From the NCBI GenBank assembly GCA_963921355.3, contig OZ001190.1, positions 4,774,001-4,838,000 on the forward strand: DNA of 64,000 nucleotides, in the 5' to 3' direction. The notes beneath the pieces were generated by a model. That model did not search any database and was not told the origin of the DNA. It saw nothing but the letters and a program-made list of their open reading frames with translations. Below are positions 15,889-25,132 of the stretch, piece after piece. Both the position numbers and the translations under genes were made by a program. Origin of the DNA: CAWUEZ02 sp963921355 (GTDB lineage: Bacteria > Pseudomonadota > Alphaproteobacteria > Thalassobaculales > Thalassobaculaceae). How positions within the stretch are numbered: position 1 is the first letter of the stretch; every line of letters starts with the position of its first letter.

Positions 15889-17133
15889 CTATTGCTGGGG
15901 TGACGCAGGCCAGTTGGCCAGGGTCGGGGTCCCCTCGCGGATCACGTCGATGCACGGGTTGAAGCCGATGCGATAGGCGAGTTCGGCCGGTTCCTCGATC
16001 CGCCACAGCACGAAATCCGCGACCTTGCCGACCTCCAGCGTTCCTCGCTCGGTCGCCTTGCCAAGGGCACCGGCGGCGTTGCGGGTGACCGCCAACAAGG
16101 CCTCCTCCGGCGTCAGGCCGAACAGCACGCACCCCATATTCATCGTCAGCAGCAACGAACTCAGTGGAGATGAACCCGGATTGCAGTCGGTCGCGAGCGC
16201 GATCGGAACACCGGCGGAACGCAAACCGGCGACCGGCGGACGGCGCGTCTCGCCGAGGGTATAGAACGCACCCGGCAGAAGAACGGCCACCGTCCCTGCC
16301 CTGGCCAAGGCGTTCACCCCCGCATCGGACAGGTATTCCAGGTGGTCCGCCGAGAGCGCGCCGAAGCGCGCCGCCAGCGCGGCGCCGCCACGGTCGCTCA
16401 ACTGTTCGGCGTGCAGCTTGACCGGCAGGTTGAACATGCGGGCAGCCTCGAACACACGGGCCACCTGCCCCGGCGAGAAGGCGATGGTCTCGCAGAACGC
16501 GTCGACCTGATCCACCAGTCCCTGCTCCACAGCGGCGGGTAGAATTTCGTCACAGACGTAATCGATGTAGCCATCGGCATCGCCGGCGAACTCATCGGGT
16601 ACCGCATGGGCCGCCAACAGCGTCGTCACTGTCTGGATCGGCAGGTGATTGGGCAGAGATCGGGCGACCCGCAGCATCTTCAGTTCGGTATCCAGGTCGA
16701 GCCCGTACCCCGACTTGACCTCCACCAACGTCACACCCTCGGCTACCAGTGGGCGCAGCCGCCGCAAGGCCGAGAGCAGAAGATCGGTTTCACTGGCGAC
16801 GCGTGTTGCCGAAACCGTGGAGCGAATCCCGCCGCCAGACCGGGCAATCTCGGCATAGCTGGCCCCGAGCAGGCGCTTTTCGAACTCGCCCGCACGGTGA
16901 CCGCCATACACGACATGGGTGTGGCAGTCGATCAGGGCCGGCGTGATCCACGCCTGCTCCGCCTCGTGCACTACCGCTGCCAGTGTCTCGATCGGACCAG
17001 GAAGCGCTTCACGCGGACCCACCCAGACGATCCGACCGTCCTTGACCCCGATCGCCCCGTCCTCAATGCTGCCATAGGGGTCGCCACCCGCACAGGTTGC
17101 AAGGTCCGCATCGATCCAAAGTGTGTCCCACAT
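15889..17133 (-). CDS. hutI: imidazolonepropionase
   Basis: Third step of histidine degradation: opens the ring of 4-imidazolone-5-propionate to N-formimidoyl-L-glutamate. Amidohydrolase fold with metal ligands in DCHTHVVYG, KLHAEQLSDRGG and the Asp in LATDCNPGSSP; LPGAFYTLGETRRPPV is a family hallmark. With ATG 17133 (GGGGGA six bases upstream) the protein is 414 residues; the frame extends 22 codons further to a start that would overlap the divergent hutF gene. Its 3' end faces the end of the ABC ATPase gene. It is divergent from hutF across 60 bases, so a shared control region is likely. Confidence 0.96.
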   Translation of the reverse strand: MWDTLWIDADLATCAGGDPYGSIEDGAIGVKDGRIVWVGPREALPGPIETLAAVVHEAEQAWITPALIDCHTHVVYGGHRAGEFEKRLLGASYAEIARSGGGIRSTVSATRVASETDLLLSALRRLRPLVAEGVTLVEVKSGYGLDLDTELKMLRVARSLPNHLPIQTVTTLLAAHAVPDEFAGDADGYIDYVCDEILPAAVEQGLVDQVDAFCETIAFSPGQVARVFEAARMFNLPVKLHAEQLSDRGGAALAARFGALSADHLEYLSDAGVNALARAGTVAVLLPGAFYTLGETRRPPVAGLRSAGVPIALATDCNPGSSPLSSLLLTMNMGCVLFGLTPEEALLAVTRNAAGALGKATERGTLEVGKVADFVLWRIEEPAELAYRIGFNPCIDVIREGTPTLANWPASPQQ

Positions 17134-17193
17134 GGCGTCCCCCATGCAGCGCCCGGGCTCTCCCGGGCAAACCGTAAGCGCAGGCGAGATCGT

Positions 17194-18528
17194 ATGCAAA
17201 ATCCAACCCCGTCACGCTGGCATGCCCGGTTCGCCCTGCTGCCGGGCGGTTGGGCGCGTGATGTCCTGCTGGAAGTCGGAGAAGACGGCCGGTTCTCCGG
17301 CATTGAGACCGGCGCCAAACCCTCAGGGACGCGCCTTGACGGTGCGGTTCTGCCCGGGATCGCCAACGTCCATAGCCACGCCTTCCAATTCGCGCTCGCC
17401 GGTCAGGCGGAGGTCGCCGGACCGGTCGGGCATGACAGCTTCTGGACCTGGCGGGAGTCGATGTACGGGTTCCTGGCCGATCTCGATCCCGATGATATCG
17501 AGCGCATCGCGACCAGACTCTACACGGGATTGCGGGCCCGCGGTTATACCGCGGTGGGTGAGTTCCACTACGTTCACCACGCGCCCGGCGGCACGCCCTA
17601 TGTCGACCCGGCGGAAACGTCGCTCCGTCTGCTGCGCGCCGCCGAGACCGCTGGGATATCCATCACCCTGCTTCCGGTGTTCTATGAGGATGGTGGTTTC
17701 GGCGGCCAGCCGGCAGGCAACCGTCAACGCCGGTTCCTCCATGATCCCGACAGCTACCTGAAGCTGATCGAGCGGCTGATACCGGAAGTCCGGGGTCGCG
17801 ACGATCGCCGGTTGGGGATCGCCCCGCATTCCCTGCGGGCGGTCCGGCCGGAACGCCTGGCCGCCGTGATCGCGGGCACGGACGCGCTCGATCCCTGCCT
17901 GCGGCGGCACATCCACGTCGCCGAACAGCGCCAGGAGGTCGAGGACTGCATGGCTTGGTGCGGCCGACGTCCGGTTGAACTTCTACTAGACAGCGTCGAC
18001 GTCGACTCGCGATGGTGCCTCGTTCACGCGACGCACCTGTCGACATCGGAACGCGAGCGGATGGCGGCCAGCGGCGCGATCGCCGGTCTGTGCCCGACCA
18101 CCGAAGCGAACCTCGGCGACGGTCTGTTTCCGGCCGAGGACTACCTGGCGGATGGCGGCCAGATCGCGATCGGATCGGACAGCCATGTCTGTCTCGACCC
18201 GGCCGAGGAACTGCGCTGGCTGGAGAACGGCCGGCGGCTGGCCACCGGCGGCCGCACCGTACTGGCAAATGGGGCCGGTCAGGGCGTGGGCGCGAGCCTT
18301 TTGCATCGCGTGCAGACCGGCGGGGCACGGGCGCTGGGACGAGACGGCGGCACGTTGGCGGTCGGCCTCGACGCGGATTTCATCCATCTCTTGGAGAACG
18401 ACCCGGTGCAGAACCCGGTAGACGATCCGGCGACCCTGCTCGAGCGCTGGGTCTTCGCGCCCCATGGCATCCATGTCGCCGACAGCATCATTCTAGGGCG
18501 TCACCGGGCCATGGAGGCGTTGCAATAG
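17194..18528 (+). CDS. hutF: formimidoylglutamate deiminase
   Basis: Converts N-formimidoyl-L-glutamate to N-formyl-L-glutamate and ammonia, the step that defines the five-enzyme (Pseudomonas-type) Hut pathway. 444 residues; amidohydrolase motifs are PGIANVHSHAFQ, EFHYVHH, HIHVAEQRQEVEDC and IAIGSDSHVCLDP. Start ATG 17194 agrees with the family N-terminus; the much longer frame upstream is the antisense of hutI. The next enzyme, N-formylglutamate deformylase (HutG), is not in the window and must be encoded elsewhere if the pathway is complete. Confidence 0.95.
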   Translation: MQNPTPSRWHARFALLPGGWARDVLLEVGEDGRFSGIETGAKPSGTRLDGAVLPGIANVHSHAFQFALAGQAEVAGPVGHDSFWTWRESMYGFLADLDPDDIERIATRLYTGLRARGYTAVGEFHYVHHAPGGTPYVDPAETSLRLLRAAETAGISITLLPVFYEDGGFGGQPAGNRQRRFLHDPDSYLKLIERLIPEVRGRDDRRLGIAPHSLRAVRPERLAAVIAGTDALDPCLRRHIHVAEQRQEVEDCMAWCGRRPVELLLDSVDVDSRWCLVHATHLSTSERERMAASGAIAGLCPTTEANLGDGLFPAEDYLADGGQIAIGSDSHVCLDPAEELRWLENGRRLATGGRTVLANGAGQGVGASLLHRVQTGGARALGRDGGTLAVGLDADFIHLLENDPVQNPVDDPATLLERWVFAPHGIHVADSIILGRHRAMEALQ

Positions 18529-18609
18529 ACCGGCTGCATCGTTGAACTCTGAGCGGTTTCGCGGTTCAAAGGGCGCCGTCGCTATCTGGCCATCGAGGAG
18601 AGTGTCCCC

Positions 18610-18939
18610 ATGCCTGACCCGGAGATGATCGAGTCCCAAGTTCTGGCGGACTGGTTGGCGGACGGGTCGGCCTATCTGGTCGACGTGCGCGAGGAGACCG
18701 AGTTCGCCCAGGCCCGGATTCCAGGATCGCACCTGGTACCGCTGTCGGCTCTGGACCCGACGGCGATGTCGCTTCCGGATGACCGCAAGATTGTTCTGCA
18801 CTGCCGCAGCGGTGTGCGCTGCGGTCAAGCCGCCCAGCGACTGATCGCGGCCGGCGAGAATCGTCCGCTTTATCGGCTGGCCGGCGGCATCATGGCCTGG
18901 GCTCAGCAGGGTCACCCGATCGAGCCCGGAGACATTTGA
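18610..18939 (+). CDS. single-domain rhodanese-like sulfurtransferase
   Basis: A 109-residue rhodanese homology domain. Strand LVDVREETEF, IPGSHLVPLS, then the active-site loop HCRSGVRCGQ with the sulfur-carrying Cys at residue 65, and LAGGIMAWAQQGHP at the end. The six-residue loop CRSGVR indicates a sulfur rather than phosphate substrate. No signal peptide, so cytoplasmic. GAGGAG precedes the start. It heads a run of same-strand sulfur genes (sulfite exporter, sulfite dehydrogenase), so it probably handles sulfane sulfur in the same metabolism (inference). Confidence 0.92.
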   Translation: MPDPEMIESQVLADWLADGSAYLVDVREETEFAQARIPGSHLVPLSALDPTAMSLPDDRKIVLHCRSGVRCGQAAQRLIAAGENRPLYRLAGGIMAWAQQGHPIEPGDI

Positions 18940-19127
18940 GGGCCCGGCGATCAATTCGGAACATGGGCGCTAACCGCCTAAAATAAATATACCTTTTCAG
19001 CCCGACCATATGGGTGTAGGGATGGATCGTCGCCCCCCGGTTCTCGGAGGGGCGCGTTCGCATTTACGCCGACAGACGCCGCCAAATTCGACGCTGCCGC
19101 GCCATACCGATACGGACCGGGCGCCTG

Positions 19128-20048
19128 ATGCACATTTACCTGCCCATCGCCGAACTGTCGGTGAACATATTCCTCATTCTGGGGATGGGCGGGGCGGTCG
19201 GGTTTCTGTCGGGGCTGTTCGGGGTCGGCGGCGGCTTCCTGATGACCCCCCTGCTGATCTTCATCGGCGTCCCGCCGGCCGTGGCGGTCGGCACCGAGGC
19301 CAATCAGATCGTCGCCTCGTCGGTATCCGGCGTGATCGCCCACTGGCGCCGCGGCAACGTGGACTTCCGAATGGGCGGGGTGCTGCTGGTCGGCGGTTTC
19401 GCCGGGTCGTCGGTCGGTGTCTGGGCGTTCGCAGCGTTGCGGGAGGTCGGGCAGATCGATCTTGCCATCAAGCTCTGTTACGTCGTTTTCCTGGGCATCA
19501 TCGGCGGTCTGATGCTGAACGAGAGTGCCCGTGCCATGCTCAGGGCGCGCTCCAGCACGCCGCGCCGCGCCAAGCTGCACCAGCACACCTGGTTCCACGG
19601 ACTGCCGCTGAAGATGCGGTTCCAGCGCTCGAAGCTGTACATCAGTGCGATCCTGCCGCTCGGCATCGGCTTCTTCGTCGGCATCCTGGCGGCACTGATG
19701 GGTGTGGGCGGCGGATTCATCATGGTTCCAGCGATGATCTACCTGCTCGGCATGCCGACCAGTGTCGTCGTCGGCACGTCGCTGTTCCAGATCATCTTCG
19801 TCACCGCGAACGTCACGTTCCTGCAGGCGGTCAACACCCAGACCGTCGACATCGTGCTGGCCCTGCTGCTGCTGGCCGGCGCTGTCTTCGGCGCCCAGGT
19901 CGGCAGCCGGTTCGCCGGCCGTCTGAAGGGCGAGGAACTGCGCGGCCTGCTGGCGCTGATGGTGCTCGCCGTGTGCGCCAAGCTCGGCTACGACCTGGTC
20001 GCAACCCCCGAAGACCTGTTCTCGATCACGGACGGCGGAGGCCATTGA
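19128..20048 (+). CDS. TauE/SafE-family sulfite/sulfoacetate exporter
   Basis: A 306-residue polytopic inner-membrane protein with the duplicated TauE/SafE motif: GFLSGLFGVGGGFLMTPLLI in the first half and GILAALMGVGGGFIMVPAMI in the second, each followed by the G-T-x-x-x-x (VAVGTEANQIV, VVVGTSLFQII) segment. About eight membrane helices, with a basic cytoplasmic loop between the halves (SSTPRRAKLHQHTWFHGLPL). Members export sulfite or related anions. An A+T-rich patch at 18968-18995 is the likely promoter. The following TIGR02186 gene starts three bases after its stop, so the two are coupled. Confidence 0.92.
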   Translation: MHIYLPIAELSVNIFLILGMGGAVGFLSGLFGVGGGFLMTPLLIFIGVPPAVAVGTEANQIVASSVSGVIAHWRRGNVDFRMGGVLLVGGFAGSSVGVWAFAALREVGQIDLAIKLCYVVFLGIIGGLMLNESARAMLRARSSTPRRAKLHQHTWFHGLPLKMRFQRSKLYISAILPLGIGFFVGILAALMGVGGGFIMVPAMIYLLGMPTSVVVGTSLFQIIFVTANVTFLQAVNTQTVDIVLALLLLAGAVFGAQVGSRFAGRLKGEELRGLLALMVLAVCAKLGYDLVATPEDLFSITDGGGH

Positions 20049-20051
20049 GCG

Positions 20052-20804
20052 ATGCGCCGCCTTTGGTTCCTGGCCACCCTATCGCTGATCCTCGCGGTCT
20101 CCGCGGGTCAGGCGCGCGCCCAGCAGGAACTCGTGGCCGACCTCAGCGACCATCTGGTTGCCATCACGACCGGTTTCACCGGGGCCGATGTGCTGCTGTT
20201 CGGCGCGGTCGAAGGCGAGGGTGAAATCGTAGTCACGATGGCGGGACCGCGCGGTGACGTCACCGTCCGCCGCAAGGGCCGGGTGGTCGGTGTCTGGGCC
20301 AATGTCGAGGCGATGACCTTTGCAAACACGCCCGCTTTCTACGCGGTGGCAGCGACCCGACCCCTAGAGGCGGTGGCGCCGGAAGACGTCCGCAAACGCC
20401 AGGAGATCGGGCTCGACAACCTCGCACTGCGGCCGGTGGGCGAGGACTTGGATGCCGACGCCGTCACGGACTTTCGGGACGGCCTGATCCGCAACAAGAT
20501 CGCCGAGAACCTGTTCGCCGCCGAGGTCGCGCCGATCAACGTGCTCTCAAATCGCCTGTTCCGCACCCGGATCACCCTGCCGGCGAATGTGGCCACAGGG
20601 GTCTACACCGTATCGGCCTACTACCTGCGGGACGGCAGTGCCGTGCACGCGCAGACCACGCCCTTGGTCGTCTCGAAGATCGGGGTCGGCGCCGATGTGT
20701 TCCTGTTCGCGCACAGCTATTCCGCCGCCTATGGCCTGATTGCGATTGTGATTGCTGTCGCCGCGGGTTGGCTGGCAGCGTGGATCGGGCGTAAGGTCTC
20801 CTGA
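20052..20804 (+). CDS. TIGR02186-family membrane protein
   Basis: A 250-residue protein with a signal peptide (MRRLWFLATLSLILAVSAGQARA), a predicted periplasmic beta-rich domain (LVADLSDHLVAITTGFTGAD, VLLFGAVEGEGEIVVTMAGP) and one C-terminal membrane helix (AYGLIAIVIAVAAGWLAAWIG). This plan and the opening ELVADLSDHLVAITTGFTG are those of the TIGR02186 / Alph_Pro_TM family, a conserved alphaproteobacterial protein of unknown function usually found beside TauE/SafE exporters. The adjacent coupled tauE-like gene supports this. A role as periplasmic partner of the exporter is inference. Confidence 0.85.
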   Translation: MRRLWFLATLSLILAVSAGQARAQQELVADLSDHLVAITTGFTGADVLLFGAVEGEGEIVVTMAGPRGDVTVRRKGRVVGVWANVEAMTFANTPAFYAVAATRPLEAVAPEDVRKRQEIGLDNLALRPVGEDLDADAVTDFRDGLIRNKIAENLFAAEVAPINVLSNRLFRTRITLPANVATGVYTVSAYYLRDGSAVHAQTTPLVVSKIGVGADVFLFAHSYSAAYGLIAIVIAVAAGWLAAWIGRKVS

Positions 20805-20817
20805 CCGGCGAGGCTGC

Positions 20818-21330
20818 ATGACCGACTCAGAGACTGAACATACGTCGATCGACGCGGGTTCCGACGAGCATCAGCGCGTTTTCCTGGTCGTCGTCGACGA
20901 CACCGAGGAACTCAACGTCGCGTTGCGGTTCGCGGGTCAACGCGCGCGCCATACCGGCGGCCGCGTCGCCCTGTTCCGTTCGGTCGAGCCAATCGAGTTC
21001 CAGCACTGGATGGGTGTGGGCGAACTGATGCGCGAGGAGGCTCGCGAAGAGGCCGAGCAGCTTCTGGAGAAGATCAGCGACCAGGTGGTCGCGATGTCGG
21101 GAACGATCCCGGCGATCTACATCCGCGAAGGCCCGTCCCGGGACGAACTGATGAAGCTGATCGACGAGGAACCATCGATCTCGATTCTGGTTCTGGCGGC
21201 GGCCCCTCAATCCGACAACCCGGGTCCATTGGTCAGCCATCTGATGGGCAAAGCGGCGTCGCGGCTGCGAATCCCGATCACCATCGTTCCGGGCTCGTTG
21301 TCCGATGAAGAGATCGACGCTCTCACCTGA
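20818..21330 (+). CDS. universal stress protein (UspA) family
   Basis: 170 residues. Strand VFLVVVDDTEELNVALRFAG opens the Usp fold; GGRVALFRSVEP, a helix rich in Glu/Arg (LMREEAREEAEQLLEKISDQ), IYIREGPSRDELMKLIDEEP and SILVLAAAP follow, and the C-terminal LVSHLMGKAASRLRIPITIVPG resembles the ATP-binding G-x2-G-x9-G(S/T) segment but is altered (SHLMGKAASRL), so nucleotide binding is uncertain. Start ATG 20818 is 13 bases after the TIGR02186 stop; the gene belongs to the same transcription unit and precedes the sulfite dehydrogenase genes. Confidence 0.88.
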   Translation: MTDSETEHTSIDAGSDEHQRVFLVVVDDTEELNVALRFAGQRARHTGGRVALFRSVEPIEFQHWMGVGELMREEAREEAEQLLEKISDQVVAMSGTIPAIYIREGPSRDELMKLIDEEPSISILVLAAAPQSDNPGPLVSHLMGKAASRLRIPITIVPGSLSDEEIDALT

Positions 21331-21414
21331 AGGCACTTTCCGTCGAATCCGGCCAATCGGGTTCTGTGGTCGCTTGACCGCTCCAGGTGGCGACTGCGAT
21401 GCTTCCGATCTCAA

Positions 21415-24321
21415 ATGCAAGCGGTTACATCAATGGTTTCCAATCCTTTCGAGACGGTGCGCGAGAGCGTCGACACCTCGCCTGCGGTCTCCGATTCCGT
21501 GAAGTTCACGACCTGCTACATGTGCGCCTGCCGGTGCGGGATCAAAGTGCACCTGAAAGACGGGTCGATCCGCTACATCGAAGGCAACCGGAACCACCCG
21601 GTGAACCAGGGTGTGCTGTGCGCCAAAGGGTCGGCCGGGATCATGCAGCACTACTCGCCGGCGCGGCTGACCAAACCACTCAAGCGGATCGGACCGAGGG
21701 GCTCCGGAGAGTTTGCCAAGATCGAATGGGAGGAGGCACTGAGCACAGCCAGCGAATGGCTGGGCCAGGTACGCGCCACCGACCCGCGCAAGCTGGCCTT
21801 CTTCACCGGTCGCGACCAGTCGCAATCGCTCACCGGCTGGTGGGCGAGCCAGTTCGGCACCCCCAACCATGCCGCCCATGGCGGCTTCTGTTCCGTGAAC
21901 ATGGCGGCAGCCGGCTTGTATACGATCGGCGGGTCCTTCTGGGAGTTCGGCGAACCCGACTGGGAGCATACCGAGTACTTCATGGTGTTCGGGGTTGCGG
22001 AGGATCACGACAGCAACCCGATCAAGATCGGCCTCGGAAAGGTGAAGACCCGGGGTGCGAAGTTCGTCTCGGTCAATCCCGTGAAGACCGGCTACTCGGC
22101 GATCGCCGACGAATGGGTCGGGATCCGGCCGGGCACTGACGGCCTGTTCATCCTGTCGCTCATACACGAGCTGCTGCAGGCGAGACGGGTCGATCTCGAC
22201 TACCTGGTCCGCTACACAAACGCCCCCTGGCTGGTCATTCAGGACCCCGACGCCCCGGATCATGGCCTGTTCGCCCGCGACGCCGACGGCAACCCCCTCT
22301 GTTTCGATCGTACTGCCGGCAAACTCACCAGCGCCCTGCTTGCCGATGTGACGCCGGCACTGGTCGGTGAGCACAAGCTGGCCGACGGCCGCACGGCGGT
22401 CCCGGTCTTCCAGCTGCTGCATGACCGCTACATCGACGGGGCTTACGCGCCGGACGCCGTGGCGGAACGCTGCGGCCTCGATGCCGACAGAGTTCGCCGG
22501 ATCGCCGCTGAGCTGGCGACGGCCGCCTTCGAGAAGGAGGTGGTGATCGATCAACCCTGGACCGACTGGGCCGGCCGCCGCCACGAGAAGATGATCGGCC
22601 GCCCGGTGGCGATGCATGCCATGCGCGGAATCTCGGCCCATTCGAACGGGTTCCAGACCTGCCGCGCGCTGCATCTGCTGCAGATCCTCCTGGGCTCGAT
22701 CGACGCGCCGGGTGGCTTCCGCTACAAGCCGCCGTTTCCCAAGCCGGTGCCGCCGCCGCTGAAACCGGCCGGCAAGCCCGATCAGGTCGCCGCCGGCACG
22801 CCGATGCCGGGGCCGCCGCTCGGGTTCCCGATGGGACCGGACGACCTCCTGCTGGACGCGGACGGAACCCCACGCCGCATCGACAAGGCCTATTCCTGGG
22901 ACGCCCCGGTCGCCGCCCACGGTCTGATGCACATGGTGATCCAGAACGCCTGGGCGGGGGATCCGTACCCGATCGACGTGATGTTCATGTACATGGCGAA
23001 CATGAGCTGGAACTCGTCGATGAACGTGCCCGGCACGATCAAGATGCTGACGGATACGGACCCCGAGTCCGGCGACTACCGGATCCCTAAGATCATCTAC
23101 GCCGATGCGTTTGCCTCCGAGATGGTCGCCTATGCCGACCTCGTGCTGCCGGACACGACCTATCTCGAGCGGTGGGACTGCATCTCGCTGCTCGACCGGC
23201 CGATCTGCGATGCCGACGGGGCGGCCGATGCCATTCGCCAGCCGGTCGTCGCCCCCGACCGCGATGTGCGGCCGTTCCAGGAGGTTCTGATCGATCTCGG
23301 GCACCGGCTTGGCCTGCCCGGCCTGACCGCAGAGGACGGATCGCCCAAGTATCCGGGTGGCTATCCGGACTATCTGGCCAACCACGAACGCACCCCGGGG
23401 GTCGGACCGCTCGCCGGATGGCGCGGAGCGGACGGATCCGAGGAAGGCAAAGGGGCGTCCAATCCGGATCAGCTGCAGCGCTACATCGAGAACGAGTGCT
23501 TCTGGCGTCATGAGTTCGCACCGGAAGAACGCTACTTCAAGCACGCAAACAAGGCGTATCTCGAGAAGGCCGTGAGCCTGGGTCTGATCGGCTCCGCCAC
23601 GCCGATCATCCATCAGATCTACGCCGAGCCGCTGCAGAAGTTCCGCCTCGCCGCCGACGGTCACGGTGACGTCGTTCCGCCGGCCGACCATCGCGAGCGG
23701 GTGCGCACCTACTTCGACCCGCTGCCGTTCTGGTACGCGCCGTTCGAGGAAGCCGCGATCGACGATGTCGAGGCCGGATTTCCGATGCATGCGATCACCC
23801 AGCGCCCGGCGGCGATGTACCATTCCTGGGGGTCAATGAACGCCTGGCTGCGCCAGATCCACGGCTCGAACAAGCTGTACATGAACCGGCAAAGGGCCAC
23901 CGAGCTCGGCATTGCCGACGATGACTGGGTGCATGTCACCTCCCACCACGGGCGGATCAAGGCCCAGGTCAAGCTGATGGAGGGGGTGAACCCCGATACG
24001 GTCTGGACCTGGAACGCCATCGGCAAGCGCAAGGGCGCCTGGGGCCTGGACCGCTCTGCACCGGAGTCGACGCGGGGATTTCTGCTCAACCACCTGATCT
24101 CGGAGCTGCTGCCGGCGCGCGAGGGCGGCTACCGCTATGCCAATGCCGACCCGGTGACCGGCCAGGCCGCTTGGTATGACCTGCGGGTGCGCGTCGAGCG
24201 CGCCACCGCCGATAGCGCGGGCGCGCAATCGGAGCCCCAGTTCGACCCCCTCGATCCACCCCCTGGCGCCAGACGCGGTCGCGGGGTTCTTCGATACGGC
24301 AGTGGGGAGGCCGCGGAATGA
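21415..24321 (+). CDS. soeA: molybdopterin oxidoreductase, SoeA-like sulfite dehydrogenase catalytic subunit
   Basis: A 968-residue member of the DMSO-reductase family. The N-terminal 4Fe-4S site is CYMCACRCG with the fourth Cys in GVLCAKG. The molybdenum ligand is probably Cys in HGGFCSVN. Molybdopterin-guanine-dinucleotide segments (AEDHDSNPIKIGLGK, YADAFASEMVAYADLVLPDT) and the C-terminal dinucleotide-binding domain (YMNRQRATELGIADDDWVHV) are present. No Tat signal peptide, which fits SoeA, a cytoplasm-facing enzyme oxidising sulfite to sulfate. The SoeB- and SoeC-like genes follow directly, and a TauE/SafE exporter precedes, the usual context. Thiosulfate/polysulfide reductase or formate dehydrogenase are less likely alternatives; assay is needed for certainty. 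ATG 21433 is a second possible start. Confidence 0.82.
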   Translation: MQAVTSMVSNPFETVRESVDTSPAVSDSVKFTTCYMCACRCGIKVHLKDGSIRYIEGNRNHPVNQGVLCAKGSAGIMQHYSPARLTKPLKRIGPRGSGEFAKIEWEEALSTASEWLGQVRATDPRKLAFFTGRDQSQSLTGWWASQFGTPNHAAHGGFCSVNMAAAGLYTIGGSFWEFGEPDWEHTEYFMVFGVAEDHDSNPIKIGLGKVKTRGAKFVSVNPVKTGYSAIADEWVGIRPGTDGLFILSLIHELLQARRVDLDYLVRYTNAPWLVIQDPDAPDHGLFARDADGNPLCFDRTAGKLTSALLADVTPALVGEHKLADGRTAVPVFQLLHDRYIDGAYAPDAVAERCGLDADRVRRIAAELATAAFEKEVVIDQPWTDWAGRRHEKMIGRPVAMHAMRGISAHSNGFQTCRALHLLQILLGSIDAPGGFRYKPPFPKPVPPPLKPAGKPDQVAAGTPMPGPPLGFPMGPDDLLLDADGTPRRIDKAYSWDAPVAAHGLMHMVIQNAWAGDPYPIDVMFMYMANMSWNSSMNVPGTIKMLTDTDPESGDYRIPKIIYADAFASEMVAYADLVLPDTTYLERWDCISLLDRPICDADGAADAIRQPVVAPDRDVRPFQEVLIDLGHRLGLPGLTAEDGSPKYPGGYPDYLANHERTPGVGPLAGWRGADGSEEGKGASNPDQLQRYIENECFWRHEFAPEERYFKHANKAYLEKAVSLGLIGSATPIIHQIYAEPLQKFRLAADGHGDVVPPADHRERVRTYFDPLPFWYAPFEEAAIDDVEAGFPMHAITQRPAAMYHSWGSMNAWLRQIHGSNKLYMNRQRATELGIADDDWVHVTSHHGRIKAQVKLMEGVNPDTVWTWNAIGKRKGAWGLDRSAPESTRGFLLNHLISELLPAREGGYRYANADPVTGQAAWYDLRVRVERATADSAGAQSEPQFDPLDPPPGARRGRGVLRYGSGEAAE

Positions 24322-25118
24322 CCTCACTCCCCGAAACCGCCGGCGCCAGGAAACTCGGCCTGGTCATCGACCTCGACATCTGTGTCGGCTGCCACGCCTG
24401 CGCAGTGAACTGCAAGGAATGGAACGCCGGCGGCCATTCAGCACCCCTCACGGACTGGAACGCCTATTCCGGCACCGAGATCGAGGATGGCGAAGACGCC
24501 GGCGCCTGGGGTGTCTGGTTCAACCGCATCCACACGTTCGAGGCCGGTGAAGGCGCTGCCAGCCGCACCGTCCATTTCCCCCGCTCTTGCCTGCACTGCG
24601 AGCAGCCGGCCTGCGTGACGGTCTGCCCGACAGGGGCGAGCTACAAGCGCGAGGAGGACGGCATCGTCCTGGTCAATCCGGACACCTGCATCGGCTGCAA
24701 GCTGTGTTCGTGGGCCTGTCCCTATGGCGCGCGCGAGTACGACTACACCGACGGCGTCATGAAGAAATGCACGCTCTGCATCGATCGGATCTACAACGAG
24801 AACCTCGAAGAGGTCGATCGGGTACCGGCCTGTGTGTCGACCTGCCCGGTCGGCGCCCGCCACTTCGGTGACCTCGGTGATCCCGACAGTTCGGTTTCTC
24901 GCCTCGTCGCCGAGCGCGACGGCTACGACCTGATGCCGGAGATGGGCTACAAGCCGGTCAACAAGTACCTGCCGCCGCGCCCGCGTCGCGACAGCGACGG
25001 CGACTACGATGCGCCGACACGCCTGGAGCAGCTGGCCGCCGAGGCGGCCGACACGGTGCCGGCGAACGCCGGCGGCAGTGGTCTGCTCGCCTGGGTCGAC
25101 GCCATGCTGTCGCGCTGA
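24318..25118 (+). CDS. soeB: 4Fe-4S ferredoxin subunit, SoeB-like
   Basis: A 266-residue electron-transfer subunit with four cysteine clusters: CVGCHACAVNC near the start, CLHCEQPACVTVCPTG, CIGCKLCSWACPYG and the later CTLCIDR paired with VPACVSTCPVG. This is the standard arrangement of four [4Fe-4S] clusters in DmsB/PsrB/SoeB proteins, passing electrons from the molybdenum subunit to the membrane anchor. The start ATG overlaps the soeA stop (ATGA 24318-24321). The C-terminal 60 residues (YLPPRPRRDSDGDYD onward) are an extra tail. Confidence 0.9.
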   Translation: MTSLPETAGARKLGLVIDLDICVGCHACAVNCKEWNAGGHSAPLTDWNAYSGTEIEDGEDAGAWGVWFNRIHTFEAGEGAASRTVHFPRSCLHCEQPACVTVCPTGASYKREEDGIVLVNPDTCIGCKLCSWACPYGAREYDYTDGVMKKCTLCIDRIYNENLEEVDRVPACVSTCPVGARHFGDLGDPDSSVSRLVAERDGYDLMPEMGYKPVNKYLPPRPRRDSDGDYDAPTRLEQLAAEAADTVPANAGGSGLLAWVDAMLSR

Positions 25119-25132
25119 CGGAGGGACCCGAC

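Noticed and set aside
16606..17193. N-terminal extension of hutF by 196 codons
   Set aside because: The extension is antisense to hutI; homology and length of hutF start at 17194.
21430..23823. 797-codon minus-strand frame opposite soeA
   Set aside because: No recognisable domain; shadow of the high-GC3 molybdopterin oxidoreductase gene.
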